A DNA stretch of 64,000 nucleotides from Prolixibacter bellariivorans ATCC BAA-1284 (GTDB lineage Bacteria; Bacteroidota; Bacteroidia; Bacteroidales; Prolixibacteraceae): assembly GCF_000621705.1 (NCBI RefSeq), contig NZ_JHXO01000009.1:186001-250000 (forward strand). Reading direction: 5' to 3'. This document shows positions 8,442 to 16,107 of the stretch, piece after piece. Position 1 is the stretch's first letter. Each line of letters opens with the position of its first letter. The position numbers and the translations under genes were made by a program. The notes under the pieces are model-generated. The model was not told the DNA's origin. It did not search any database and was given only the letters and a program-made list of their open reading frames with translations.

Positions 8442-9353
8442 ATGAACGCAAAAAATCTGATTTCAATTACCGACTTTTCGAAAGAAGAATACCTGCGCAT
8501 CATGGATTTGGCCGCCGATTTTGAAGCCAATCCCGATCAGCGTCTTCTCGACGGAAAAGTGGTAGCCACCCTTTTCTTTGAACCATCCACCCGCACACGC
8601 TTAAGTTTCGAAACGGCCATTAACCGTTTGGGTGGAGAAATCATTGGTTTTACCGATTCATCTTCGTCTAGTGTAACCAAAGGGGAAACATTGCATGATA
8701 CCATCAAAATGGTGAGCAATTACGCCGACTTGATTGTCATGCGGCATCCGCTCGAAGGAAGTGCCCGCTATGCGTCCGAAGTGTCGGATGTACCGGTGAT
8801 AAATGCAGGCGACGGTGCCAATCAGCACCCAACGCAAACACTCCTCGACCTGTATTCTATCGTGAAAACGCAGGATCGCCTCGACGACATCAACCTCTTC
8901 ATGGTAGGTGATCTGAAGTACGGTAGAACAGTACACAGTCTGCTCATGGCCATGTCGCATTTTAATAACCCGATATTCAACTTTATCGCACCGCCTGAAC
9001 TGGCGATGCCCAACGAATACAAGTTGTACCTCCAGTCGAAAGGCATGCGTTATTTCGAGCATACTGAATTCACTGACATTATCAGCGAAGCCGATATTAT
9101 TTACATGACAAGAGTTCAGAAAGAGCGCTTCCCCGATCCGGTGGATTACGAGAAGGTGAAAAATGTTTATATTCTGCGCAACAAGATGTTAAAGCACACC
9201 AAGGACAACATGCGAATTCTGCACCCACTGCCACGGGTTAATGAAATCCACACCGATGTGGACAGCAACCCTAAAGCTTACTATTTCGATCAGGCCCGAA
9301 ACGGTGTTTATACCCGTATGGCCATCATCGCTCATCTGTTGAACCTGAAATAA
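8442..9353 (+). CDS. pyrB: aspartate carbamoyltransferase, catalytic chain
   Basis: This 303-residue enzyme condenses carbamoyl phosphate with L-aspartate to carbamoyl aspartate, the committed step of pyrimidine synthesis. The carbamoyl-phosphate loop [11 protein letters not shown] is at about residues 46-56, the [10 protein letters not shown] loop is present, the HPTQTLLD motif is at about 128-135 and HPLPRVNEI is at about 260-268. All are hallmarks of the ATCase catalytic subunit. The next gene encodes the regulatory chain PyrI, so the enzyme should form the allosteric dodecamer inhibited by CTP. The long leader with a terminator hairpin suggests transcription attenuation. The start is the ATG at 8442. 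Confidence 0.97.
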   Translation: MNAKNLISITDFSKEEYLRIMDLAADFEANPDQRLLDGKVVATLFFEPSTRTRLSFETAINRLGGEIIGFTDSSSSSVTKGETLHDTIKMVSNYADLIVMRHPLEGSARYASEVSDVPVINAGDGANQHPTQTLLDLYSIVKTQDRLDDINLFMVGDLKYGRTVHSLLMAMSHFNNPIFNFIAPPELAMPNEYKLYLQSKGMRYFEHTEFTDIISEADIIYMTRVQKERFPDPVDYEKVKNVYILRNKMLKHTKDNMRILHPLPRVNEIHTDVDSNPKAYYFDQARNGVYTRMAIIAHLLNLK

Positions 9354-9379
9354 TACCGAAACGCAAAACAAGCAGAACA

Positions 9380-9832
9380 ATGAAAAAACAATTAAACGTA
9401 AGTGCCATTAAGCAAGGTACCGTTATCGATCATATTCCTTCCACTGCTCTTTTTAAAGTCATTTCCATACTGAAACTCGACCACTGCAAGGACATGGTGA
9501 CTTTTGGAAATAACCTCGACAGCAATGTCATGGATGGTAAAGCCATCATCAAAGTGGAAAACCGGTTCTTCAAGGACAAAGAGATTAACAAAATTGCGCT
9601 GGTGGCACCACACGCCAAGCTCAACACCATCAAAGATTATGAAGTGGTTGGGAAATACGTGGTGGAAATTCCGGATGAAATTCAGGATATAGCGCGTTGC
9701 TTCAATCCCAAATGCATCACCAACCACGAAAACATCGACACCTATTTTGAAGTGATTTCGAAATCGCCGGTAGCGTTGAAATGCCGCTACTGTGAAAAAA
9801 TCACGCATCAGGATCAGATGGAAATCAAATAG
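9380..9832 (+). CDS. pyrI: aspartate carbamoyltransferase, regulatory chain
   Basis: The 150-residue length matches PyrI. The N-terminal nucleotide-binding domain (about 1-95; LNVSAIKQGTVIDHIP) binds CTP/ATP. The C-terminal zinc domain carries the four ligands Cys107, Cys112, Cys135 and Cys138 in the expected C-x4-C-x22-C-x2-C spacing. PyrI links catalytic trimers of PyrB and transmits feedback inhibition. The gene follows pyrB after 26 bases and is surely in the same operon. Confidence 0.97.
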   Translation: MKKQLNVSAIKQGTVIDHIPSTALFKVISILKLDHCKDMVTFGNNLDSNVMDGKAIIKVENRFFKDKEINKIALVAPHAKLNTIKDYEVVGKYVVEIPDEIQDIARCFNPKCITNHENIDTYFEVISKSPVALKCRYCEKITHQDQMEIK

Positions 9833-9891
9833 AATTATCATATTTGGACTTCCGGTTCAACCGGAAACAGAAATGTTAATTTTCAGATATC

Positions 9892-10350
9892 ATGCAAACT
9901 GATTTTCAAAATATACTGAACGGAATAAAGCCGTTGTTTGATGCCGGAAAAAGCCGCGAACAACTGCTGGCCGACATTTGTGCCATATTGAAAGAGAAGG
10001 TGTACCATTACGATTGGGTTGGTTTTTATCTTCTGGATGAAAACAATAACGAACTCGTACTTGGTCCATACGTTGGAAAACCGACCGATCACACACATAT
10101 CCCGGTAGGAAAAGGCGTGTGTGGGCAAGTCGCCGAAAGTGGGCTGAGCAAAGTGGTACAGGATGTAAGCGCAGAAAACAATTACATCGCCTGCAGCATC
10201 GATGTGCAAAGCGAAATTGTGGTTCCGGTAATGAAAAACGACAAGTTTGTAGCCGAAATCGATATCGATTCACATTCAGCCGCACCGTTTACCGGAGAAG
10301 ATGAGCAGTTTCTGGGAGCCATTTGCGAAATGGTGGCCGAACAGTTTTAG
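9892..10350 (+). CDS. GAF-domain protein, free methionine-R-sulfoxide reductase-like
   Basis: This 152-residue protein is a single GAF domain with the fRMsr signature: YDWVGFYLLD near residue 40, IPVGKGVCG with Cys77, NYIACS with Cys101, SEIVVPV, then EIDIDSHS. Enzymes of this family reduce free methionine-(R)-sulfoxide with thioredoxin. Well-studied members have three cysteines; the first of them, which lies before the IPxGxGVCG motif, is His/Asp here (DHTHIPVG), so only two of the three remain. The catalytic cysteine is most likely Cys101, with Cys77 as resolving partner. The gene follows pyrI by 59 bases and ends at a bidirectional terminator. Confidence 0.82.
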   Translation: MQTDFQNILNGIKPLFDAGKSREQLLADICAILKEKVYHYDWVGFYLLDENNNELVLGPYVGKPTDHTHIPVGKGVCGQVAESGLSKVVQDVSAENNYIACSIDVQSEIVVPVMKNDKFVAEIDIDSHSAAPFTGEDEQFLGAICEMVAEQF

Positions 10351-10369
10351 AAAGAGTCTAATTCAAATA

Positions 10370-10402
10370 AAAAGGCTGTCCTGATGTGGGACAGCCTTTT
10401 AT
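10370..10402. terminator. bidirectional terminator
   Basis: AAAAGGCTGTCC and GGGACAGCCTTTT form a near-perfect hairpin with A and T tracts on both sides, between the convergent GAF-protein and DUF4293 genes. Confidence 0.85.
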
Positions 10403-10422
10403 TTTGCTTCTTGTTTATTCAA

Positions 10423-10887
10423 TTAACGAATGCGGTCGACCGAACGAACCAACGCTTCATCGCGGCCAATGTTCCGAATGGCCAAATAGGTCAATACCAC
10501 CGCAATTAATGGCATCACCAAACTGGGTTCAAAACTGTACTTACCATCCAGTAAACCGGCACTGTGCGAGGTGAAATAAAAGATAACGCCCGACAAACCA
10601 ATCATCAGCAAGATATTAAAAACGGACAGCCGAATCTGACGAATCCGCTTCTTGAATGAAAAAATAGTGACCAGGTTTACCAATGCGATAATTCCCAGTA
10701 AGATCTGAATGGGAAGTCCACTATAGATGATTTCCGGGTTCTTGGCTTCCTGCAGGTAAACGCCCGCTCTATCAAAAACATAGATGGCTCCGTCGCCACC
10801 GATTATCTCGGCAAAGGGAACGAAAAACAGGGCTGCAATCAACAACAGCGCGCCCAACAGATAAATGGATTGTATTCGTTGTAACAT
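10423..10887 (-). CDS. DUF4293 membrane protein
   Basis: This 154-residue protein has four predicted membrane segments: MLQRIQSIYLLGALLLIAALFF at the start (given in part), a second around residue 60, and a third and fourth separated by a short lumenal or periplasmic loop containing KYSFEPS. The opening MLQRIQSIYLL and the four-helix pattern are those of the Bacteroidota-restricted DUF4293 family, whose function is unknown. It ends in a basic, polar tail (IRNIGRDEALVRSVDRIR). It is read convergently with the GAF-protein gene and lies downstream of the prohibitin-like gene on the same strand (61-base gap), so the two may share a transcript. Confidence 0.8.
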   Translation of the reverse strand: MLQRIQSIYLLGALLLIAALFFVPFAEIIGGDGAIYVFDRAGVYLQEAKNPEIIYSGLPIQILLGIIALVNLVTIFSFKKRIRQIRLSVFNILLMIGLSGVIFYFTSHSAGLLDGKYSFEPSLVMPLIAVVLTYLAIRNIGRDEALVRSVDRIR

Positions 10888-10948
10888 CGTTATTCTTTTT
10901 CCTGCAAAATTAAACTTTCACCCGTAAGCATCAACAGAAATCTGCCAA

Positions 10949-11761
10949 TTAATTATTGTTCAAAATCAATGGCAGACCATTATCCCCTGCACCAATCACA
11001 ATCACTTTTGAATTCTGCGAGTTAGCGAGTTCCAGCGTCGCCTCAATTCCACGCTGCTTCAAAATCTTATCTGTCAACGATTTATTGATGATGTCGTTGT
11101 AAGCAGCAATTCCCTCAGCCTGAATCCGTTTCCGTTCGGCTTCACTCTTCTCTTTATCCAGTCGGAATTGGTAAGCCAACGCTTCCTGTTCCTGTTTCAA
11201 CTTACTTTCGATGGCCATTTTAATTTCATTAGGCAAATTGATGGAACGAATCAGCAGGGCACGCAAATCAATGTTATTCTGCTCCATCACCTTGCGGGCT
11301 TCGTCGATTATCGCCGCCTCCACTTCGGACCGTTTGGTCGAGTAAATTTCCTCCGCCGTATAGCGGCCGGCTACACGTCTGACCGTTGAACGGATTTCGG
11401 GAATAATCAGCTGGTCGATATAATCCTTCCCGAAGGTTTCGTGCAGATAGCCAATGCGATTATGAACCGGATTGAAACGAATAGATACATCCATTTTGAT
11501 GGACAATCCGCTTTTATCAAGCACGTCCATGGTCTCTTCGCGTTTCTTCTCCTTCACATCATAAATGTAAAGTTTATTCCATGGGGCAATCATATGAAAG
11601 CCTGGCAGAAAGACGTGTTCTTTATCCAGTCCAGAGGTAAATTTGCGAAAGATAACAGCGCGTTCGCCCGGCTGAATAGTGAAAAACATACTGCTGCCAA
11701 ACACCACCAAAACAATAATGGCAATTCCGGCAAGGATAAGGTAGGATCGTTTAAAATTCAT
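10949..11761 (-). CDS. prohibitin-family (SPFH/Band 7) membrane protein
   Basis: This 270-residue protein has one N-terminal membrane helix (about residues 7-28) followed by an SPFH/Band 7 domain (FTIQPGERAVIFRKFTSG at 27-44, then FNPVHNRIGYLHETFG and IRSTVRRVAGRYTAEEIYS). A long charged helix follows (about 190-225, KLKQEQEALAYQFRLDKEKS), as in prohibitins. Prohibitin homologues assemble in large membrane rings that organise membranes and regulate proteases such as FtsH. Here the protease partner is not adjacent. The ATG at 11761 is preceded by a weak -7-like TATTTCT region. Confidence 0.88.
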   Translation of the reverse strand: MNFKRSYLILAGIAIIVLVVFGSSMFFTIQPGERAVIFRKFTSGLDKEHVFLPGFHMIAPWNKLYIYDVKEKKREETMDVLDKSGLSIKMDVSIRFNPVHNRIGYLHETFGKDYIDQLIIPEIRSTVRRVAGRYTAEEIYSTKRSEVEAAIIDEARKVMEQNNIDLRALLIRSINLPNEIKMAIESKLKQEQEALAYQFRLDKEKSEAERKRIQAEGIAAYNDIINKSLTDKILKQRGIEATLELANSQNSKVIVIGAGDNGLPLILNNN

Positions 11762-11871
11762 AAGTTAATTGATTAGTTCGAAAATTCAATCGTAGAAATA
11801 GATAGTCTGGTACTTCGAAAATACTGAAAAAGCAGGTAATCCGTAGCTTTGAATTTATGATTATTTTTCGA

Positions 11872-11879
11872 TAGTTTTG
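11872..11879 (+). promoter_or_regulatory. -7 promoter element of the nucleoside phosphorylase gene
   Basis: TAGTTTTG matches TAnnTTTG and ends 26 bases before the ATG at 11906, the window's usual spacing. Confidence 0.6.
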
Positions 11880-11905
11880 GATATACAACAATTTCGAACA
11901 AATCT

Positions 11906-12781
11906 ATGAAAAAAATAAAAGCATCTGAGCTTATTATCAATCCGGATGGCACCATTTTCCATCTGCATCTCAAACCTGAAAATCTTGCTGAGAACATTAT
12001 TTTAGTAGGAGATCCGGGACGTGTACAACTGGTTTCTTCGTTTTTCGACAATATTGAATGCACGTCCGAAAACCGGGAATTTGTATCGGCAACCGGTACT
12101 TTTCGCGGCAAGCGGATTACTGCACTATCCACCGGAATCGGGACTGACAATATCGATATTGTCGTGAACGAACTCGATGCACTGGTCAACATCGATCTGG
12201 AAACCCGTACGATTAAGGAAGAGCATACCGCGCTGAATATTATCCGCATTGGCACTTCGGGAGCGCTTCAGGGAGATATTCCGGTAAACAGCTACGTTGC
12301 TTCTAAGCGAGCCATTGGCTTTGATGGCTTATTGAATTTTTATGCCGGCCGCGAAAAATTTGCCGATGTAGATTTCGAAAAATCCTTCAAAGAGCATACT
12401 GGATGGAATCCTTTGCTGACTTCACCCTACGTAGTAGAAAGTGACCAGGCACTTTTTAATAAGATAGTAGGTAACGATATGGTTTCAGGCGTCACCATTT
12501 CGGCTCCCGGCTTTTATGGTCCGCAAGGTCGCGAACTTCGTTTGCCAACGGTCGATCCTGATTTGAACGATAAAATTGAAACCTTCCGTTTTAACGGGAT
12601 GAAGATTACCAACTACGAAATGGAGTGCTCGGCTATTTATGGTTTGAGCCATTTATTAGGCCACCATGCCCTGACAATTTGTGCCATCATTGCTAACCGC
12701 GTAACCCGCGAAGCCAATGAAAACTATAAGCCAGTAATTAAAAATCTGGTTCAAACGGTACTAGAACGAATTGTTATGTAA
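11906..12781 (+). CDS. nucleoside phosphorylase (uridine phosphorylase-like)
   Basis: This 291-residue protein belongs to the PNP/UDP family: the phosphate-binding loop GDPGRV is at about residues 36-41, RIGTSGAL at about 112-119, and the nucleoside-binding MKITNYEMECSAIYGLS near 233-249 ends the core. The Met-Glu pair before the CSAIY segment is the family's ribose-binding motif. Enzymes of this group cleave nucleosides with phosphate to free base and ribose 1-phosphate. The Bacteroidota clade is usually annotated as uridine phosphorylase, but substrate preference (uridine versus purine) cannot be fixed from sequence. It is followed nine bases later by the SirB1-like gene. Confidence 0.85.
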   Translation: MKKIKASELIINPDGTIFHLHLKPENLAENIILVGDPGRVQLVSSFFDNIECTSENREFVSATGTFRGKRITALSTGIGTDNIDIVVNELDALVNIDLETRTIKEEHTALNIIRIGTSGALQGDIPVNSYVASKRAIGFDGLLNFYAGREKFADVDFEKSFKEHTGWNPLLTSPYVVESDQALFNKIVGNDMVSGVTISAPGFYGPQGRELRLPTVDPDLNDKIETFRFNGMKITNYEMECSAIYGLSHLLGHHALTICAIIANRVTREANENYKPVIKNLVQTVLERIVM

Positions 12782-12790
12782 AACAAAATA

Positions 12791-13651
12791 ATGAACAAGC
12801 AGTTACAGGCCATGATTTCGTTGCTCGAAGACCCGGAGAAAACGGTCTACGAAGCAGTGCAGCAAGAATTAATGGATGTCGATCCTTTACTGATTCCTGA
12901 ACTGGAAACAGCCTGGGAGAATGCCGACACCCTTCTGCAACAAGATCGCCTGGAAAAAGTGATATCGCACCTTCGGTTCCGCAAAGTGGCCAACCGGATA
13001 AAAAACTGGAACGAATCGGAACTTCCCTCCTTTCTCGACGGATGGATCATTCTGAGTCAAATTCAGTATCCTGACCTGGAGCCGAAAGATGTGGAAATCC
13101 AGATACAGCAAATTGTAACAGATGCGTGGCTTGAGATGAATGAATCTTTGACTTCGCTTGAAAAAACCACCATCCTGAATCACATACTTTTTGAGTTGTA
13201 TCACTTCGACCTGAATGTGGCAAATTTCGGAGCCCCGCAAAACTGCTTTATCAACGACATACTTTCATCACGAAAGGGAAATCCTTCAACCTTAACCCTG
13301 TTCTATTGCCTGGTAGCCCGAAAGCTGAACCTGCCGATTTATCACCTGAATCTGAAGCGGGTGCTGTTTTTAGGTTATTATGACCCGGAAATGTCGAAGG
13401 AAGCATTCGGTACGACATCGTCCCCCATCCTCTTTTACATCAATCCGGCAAACAAAGGAGCCATCATTGGTCACAAGGAGATGGACTATTACCTAAGCCG
13501 CCAACAAATCGAAATGGGCTCGGACATTATTATGGACGATCGTTTTTGTCTGAAAGGCCTCATCGAAAGTATGCAGGATGCCTACCGGGCTGCAGGCGAT
13601 GAGGAGAAGGTAAAACAGCTGGACGTACTGAAAGAAATCATTACCACATAA
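12791..13651 (+). CDS. SirB1/transglutaminase-like superfamily protein
   Basis: This 286-residue protein matches the Transglut_core2 (SirB1-type) family. It has a helical N-terminal half with HEAT-like character (LIPELETAWENADTLLQQDR), then the conserved block NCFINDILSSRKGNPSTL around residues 153-170 followed by FYCLVARKLNLPIYHLNL. In most SirB1 proteins the equivalent segment reads RKGIPISL with a downstream glycine- and histidine-containing stretch; here the later segment is LFLGYYDP. Whether the protein has protease or transglutaminase activity is unknown for the family. It follows the phosphorylase gene after 9 bases, so they form an operon ending at the terminator at 13650. Confidence 0.75.
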   Translation: MNKQLQAMISLLEDPEKTVYEAVQQELMDVDPLLIPELETAWENADTLLQQDRLEKVISHLRFRKVANRIKNWNESELPSFLDGWIILSQIQYPDLEPKDVEIQIQQIVTDAWLEMNESLTSLEKTTILNHILFELYHFDLNVANFGAPQNCFINDILSSRKGNPSTLTLFYCLVARKLNLPIYHLNLKRVLFLGYYDPEMSKEAFGTTSSPILFYINPANKGAIIGHKEMDYYLSRQQIEMGSDIIMDDRFCLKGLIESMQDAYRAAGDEEKVKQLDVLKEIITT

Positions 13652-13684
13652 AAAAAGAGCTTCGAAATTTCGAAGCTCTTTTTT
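13650..13684. terminator. bidirectional terminator overlapping a stop codon
   Basis: A perfect inverted repeat (AAAAAAGAGCTTCGAAAT and its complement) with flanking A and T tracts starts within the TAA of the SirB1-like gene and serves the convergent rny gene as well. Confidence 0.9.
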
Positions 13685-13701
13685 GTATCTATCCTAAATG
13701 C

Positions 13702-15261
13702 TTATTTGGCATAATTAACCGCACGGGTTTCCCGAATCACCGTAATTTTCACCTGTCCGGGATAAGTCATTTCATCCTGGATTTTCTTGGCGATATCGTA
13801 CGAAAGTTCTTCCGCTTCCTTATCGGTCAGTTTATCACTTCCCACAATCACGCGCAATTCACGACCTGCCTGAATAGCATAAGTCTTCATAACGCCCGGA
13901 TAAGAAAGAGCCATCGCTTCCAGATCTTTCAGTCGTTTGATGTATGATTCAACCGCTTCGCGACGAGCACCCGGACGGGCACCTGAAATAGCGTCACAAA
14001 CCTGAACGATGGGCGCCAGTAAGCTGGTCATTTCAATCTCATCGTGGTGCGCTCCAATCGCGTTGGTTACAACCGGCTTCTCTTTGTACTTTTCAGCCAG
14101 CTTCATACCCAGGATTGCGTGTGGCAATTCCGGCTCATCATCCGGCACTTTACCGATATCGTGCAACAGTCCGGCACGTTTGGCCTGTTTCGGGTTCAAA
14201 CCCAGTTCGGAAGCCATGATGGCACACAGGTTGGCCGTTTCGCGCGAGTGTTGCAACAGGTTCTGTCCGTAAGAAGAACGATATTTCATTTTACCGATCA
14301 AACGAATCAGCTCGGGATGCATTCCATGAATTCCGAGGTCGATACAGGTCCGTTTTCCGGTTTCGATGATCTCTTCTTCAATCTGTTTCTTCACTTTGTT
14401 CACCACCTCTTCGATGCGGGCCGGGTGAATACGTCCGTCGGTCACCAATTGGTGCAATGCCAAACGGGCAATTTCACGGCGTACCGGATCGAATGCTGAA
14501 AGAACAATGGCTTCCGGCGTATCGTCGACAATAATCTCGACACCGGTAGCTGCTTCCAGTGCACGAATGTTACGTCCTTCACGACCGATAATGCGACCTT
14601 TGATTTCGTCATTCTCGATGTGGAAGATGGTAACAGAGTTCTCCACGGCCGTTTCGGTAGCCACTCGTTGAATTGATTTAATAACAATCTTTTTGGCCTC
14701 CTTGTTAGCGGTCATTTTGGCTTCATCCATAATCTCCTGGATGTACGACATCGCCTCGGTTTTGGCCTCGTTCTTCAGCGAATCAGTCAACTGAGCCTTT
14801 GCCTCATCAGCCGACAATCCGGAAATGGATTCCAGTTGCTCCACCTGCTGTTTGTGCATTTTGTTCAGTTCTTCGCTCTTCTGATCAATCACTTCCAACT
14901 GTGCGGTAAGATTTTCACGAATCACTTCAACTTCCTTCCGGGTAGTTTCAAATTCCTTTACCTTACGTTGCAACTCTTCTTTTCGTTGCAGGAAATTCGT
15001 TTCACGCTGTTTGAGTTTATTCTCAGTGCTTGTAATCCGCTGATTCTTCTCGTTGATATACTTTTCGTGCTCTGATTTCAGCTGGATGAATTTTTCTTTT
15101 GCCTGGAGCATTTTTTTCTCCTTCAGCATCTCAGCCCGGGCTTCTGCCTCGCCGATGAGTTTGTCTTTCTTCTTCTTCAGTGCCTTGTCCCAAACAAAGT
15201 AGGAAATCACTCCTCCTAAGATTAAGCCAACGACAGCTGCTATGATCGCCATTGTTGTCAT
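13702..15261 (-). CDS. rny: ribonuclease Y
   Basis: This 519-residue endonuclease starts mRNA decay. The order of domains is diagnostic: one N-terminal membrane helix (residues 3-24, [18 protein letters not shown]), a long coiled coil (about 30-190, many Lys/Glu heptads), a KH RNA-binding domain with [15 protein letters not shown] (about 222-236), and an HD phosphohydrolase domain with [18 protein letters not shown] (about 363-380). Metal-binding His-Asp of the HD motif are intact. It lies downstream of zapA on the same strand, with a structured RNA candidate between the two genes. Confidence 0.96.
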   Translation of the reverse strand: MTTMAIIAAVVGLILGGVISYFVWDKALKKKKDKLIGEAEARAEMLKEKKMLQAKEKFIQLKSEHEKYINEKNQRITSTENKLKQRETNFLQRKEELQRKVKEFETTRKEVEVIRENLTAQLEVIDQKSEELNKMHKQQVEQLESISGLSADEAKAQLTDSLKNEAKTEAMSYIQEIMDEAKMTANKEAKKIVIKSIQRVATETAVENSVTIFHIENDEIKGRIIGREGRNIRALEAATGVEIIVDDTPEAIVLSAFDPVRREIARLALHQLVTDGRIHPARIEEVVNKVKKQIEEEIIETGKRTCIDLGIHGMHPELIRLIGKMKYRSSYGQNLLQHSRETANLCAIMASELGLNPKQAKRAGLLHDIGKVPDDEPELPHAILGMKLAEKYKEKPVVTNAIGAHHDEIEMTSLLAPIVQVCDAISGARPGARREAVESYIKRLKDLEAMALSYPGVMKTYAIQAGRELRVIVGSDKLTDKEAEELSYDIAKKIQDEMTYPGQVKITVIRETRAVNYAK

Positions 15262-15289
15262 GTCACAATTATTTATAATTCAATTTTAA

Positions 15290-15358
15290 CAAAAAACCCG
15301 CAATTCCAACTTCTCCCAATCAAGTTTCCCTAATTGGAAGAAGACAAAATGCGGGCAA
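15290..15358 (-). ncRNA. structured RNA candidate between zapA and rny, possibly 6S RNA
   Basis: Read on the minus strand, the interval has a closing stem CCCGCA/TGCGGG (15355-15350 with 15302-15297), an asymmetric internal loop of roughly 7-8 bases per side, then an 11-pair upper stem (CTTCTTCCAAT with ATTGGGAGAAG, one G-T pair) capped by a 12-base loop, and a T6 run after the closing stem. A rod with a central bubble ending in a terminator is the shape of 6S RNA, and 6S genes often lie beside zapA. The candidate is short for 6S, and a plain terminator of the zapA transcript is the main alternative. Confidence 0.45.
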
Positions 15359-15382
15359 ATATCATTAATTAAACTGACTTAA

Positions 15383-15676
15383 TTAACTTTCCTTTTCCAG
15401 ATATTCTGCTAAAAAATCGTTTAGTTCTTCCAGTTCTTCAACCAATGGCGAAATATCATTTCGCTTTTCAACTTCAAGCATCTGAATAACAAACTGCAAA
15501 GTGGCCATTGACAGACAATCCTGGCTGTCCTTATTGGCATAGCGCTGCTTGTACTGCAGAACCTTGTCGTTAATAATTTTCGCCGCCTTCCGTATTTTCT
15601 CCTCATCGTTGCGATCGATGCGCAACGGATACCGACGGTCGGCTATATTAATATTGATTGAAAGCTTATCTTCCAT
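15383..15676 (-). CDS. zapA: cell division protein ZapA
   Basis: From the ATG at 15676 this is a 97-residue protein beginning MEDKLSININIADRRYPLRI, the usual ZapA N-terminus with its beta-strand dimer edge, followed by an alpha-helical coiled-coil half (EEKIRKAAKIINDKVLQYKQ). ZapA crosslinks FtsZ filaments at the division ring. An upstream ATG at 15715 is in frame but would overlap the preceding coiled-coil gene and add residues (MYCYVEQ) not typical of the family, so I chose 15676, which leaves a 14-base gap. The C-terminal acidic tail (LEELNDFLAEYLEKES) is common in this phylum. Confidence 0.88.
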   Translation of the reverse strand: MEDKLSININIADRRYPLRIDRNDEEKIRKAAKIINDKVLQYKQRYANKDSQDCLSMATLQFVIQMLEVEKRNDISPLVEELEELNDFLAEYLEKES

Positions 15677-15690
15677 TTCAGCAGGTGGTA

Positions 15691-15984
15691 TTACTTGTTC
15701 AACATAGCAATACACTTATCTATTTCCCGCACTATTCGGTTAATCTTGATACGGGCATCGTGCGATTGACCGTCAGATGCCAGTAACGACTTAGCAAATT
15801 TCAGTTGCTCATTTTTTTCAGTCAACTCCTCGTTACGACTGCTCAACAACCTAATTTGATCCTGGAGTTGAACCTGTTCTTCCAGGAGCCGATAGTTCTC
15901 ACTTTTCAACGTTTCACAACGCCGAATAAGCTTATCGATTTTCTCCTTAAACTCTCCTAATAAAACAGTTTCGCGTTCTGTCAT
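15691..15984 (-). CDS. small coiled-coil protein upstream of zapA
   Basis: This 97-residue protein is almost entirely predicted coiled coil, with leucines at heptad spacing (about residues 12-65; SENYRLLEEQVQLQDQIRLL). A more basic C-terminus ends KINRIVREIDKCIAMLNK. It has no signal peptide or membrane helix. Position directly before zapA and its all-helical character suggest a division-ring factor functionally like ZapB, but I see no sequence proof of homology. It is probably the first gene of the transcript that continues through zapA. Confidence 0.75.
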   Translation of the reverse strand: MTERETVLLGEFKEKIDKLIRRCETLKSENYRLLEEQVQLQDQIRLLSSRNEELTEKNEQLKFAKSLLASDGQSHDARIKINRIVREIDKCIAMLNK

Positions 15985-16074
15985 ACTTCAGGATTTCCTA
16001 CACAAAGTTAATATTTAAATCAAATCGAAAAAATTTCGTTACACATAATACTGGTACGGTCGGCATAAAGTTTA

Positions 16075-16082
16075 TATTTTCG
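16075..16082 (+). promoter_or_regulatory. -7-like element of the M23 peptidase gene
   Basis: TATTTTCG, one base off TAnnTTTG, ends 25 bases before the ATG at 16108; the same variant precedes the DMT transporter gene. Confidence 0.4.
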
Positions 16083-16107
16083 TGAAACAAACTGAAAGGG
16101 AAAGAGA

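Noticed and set aside
15677-15715. Upstream start for ZapA at 15715
   Set aside because: It would overlap the preceding coiled-coil gene and add a non-homologous N-terminus.
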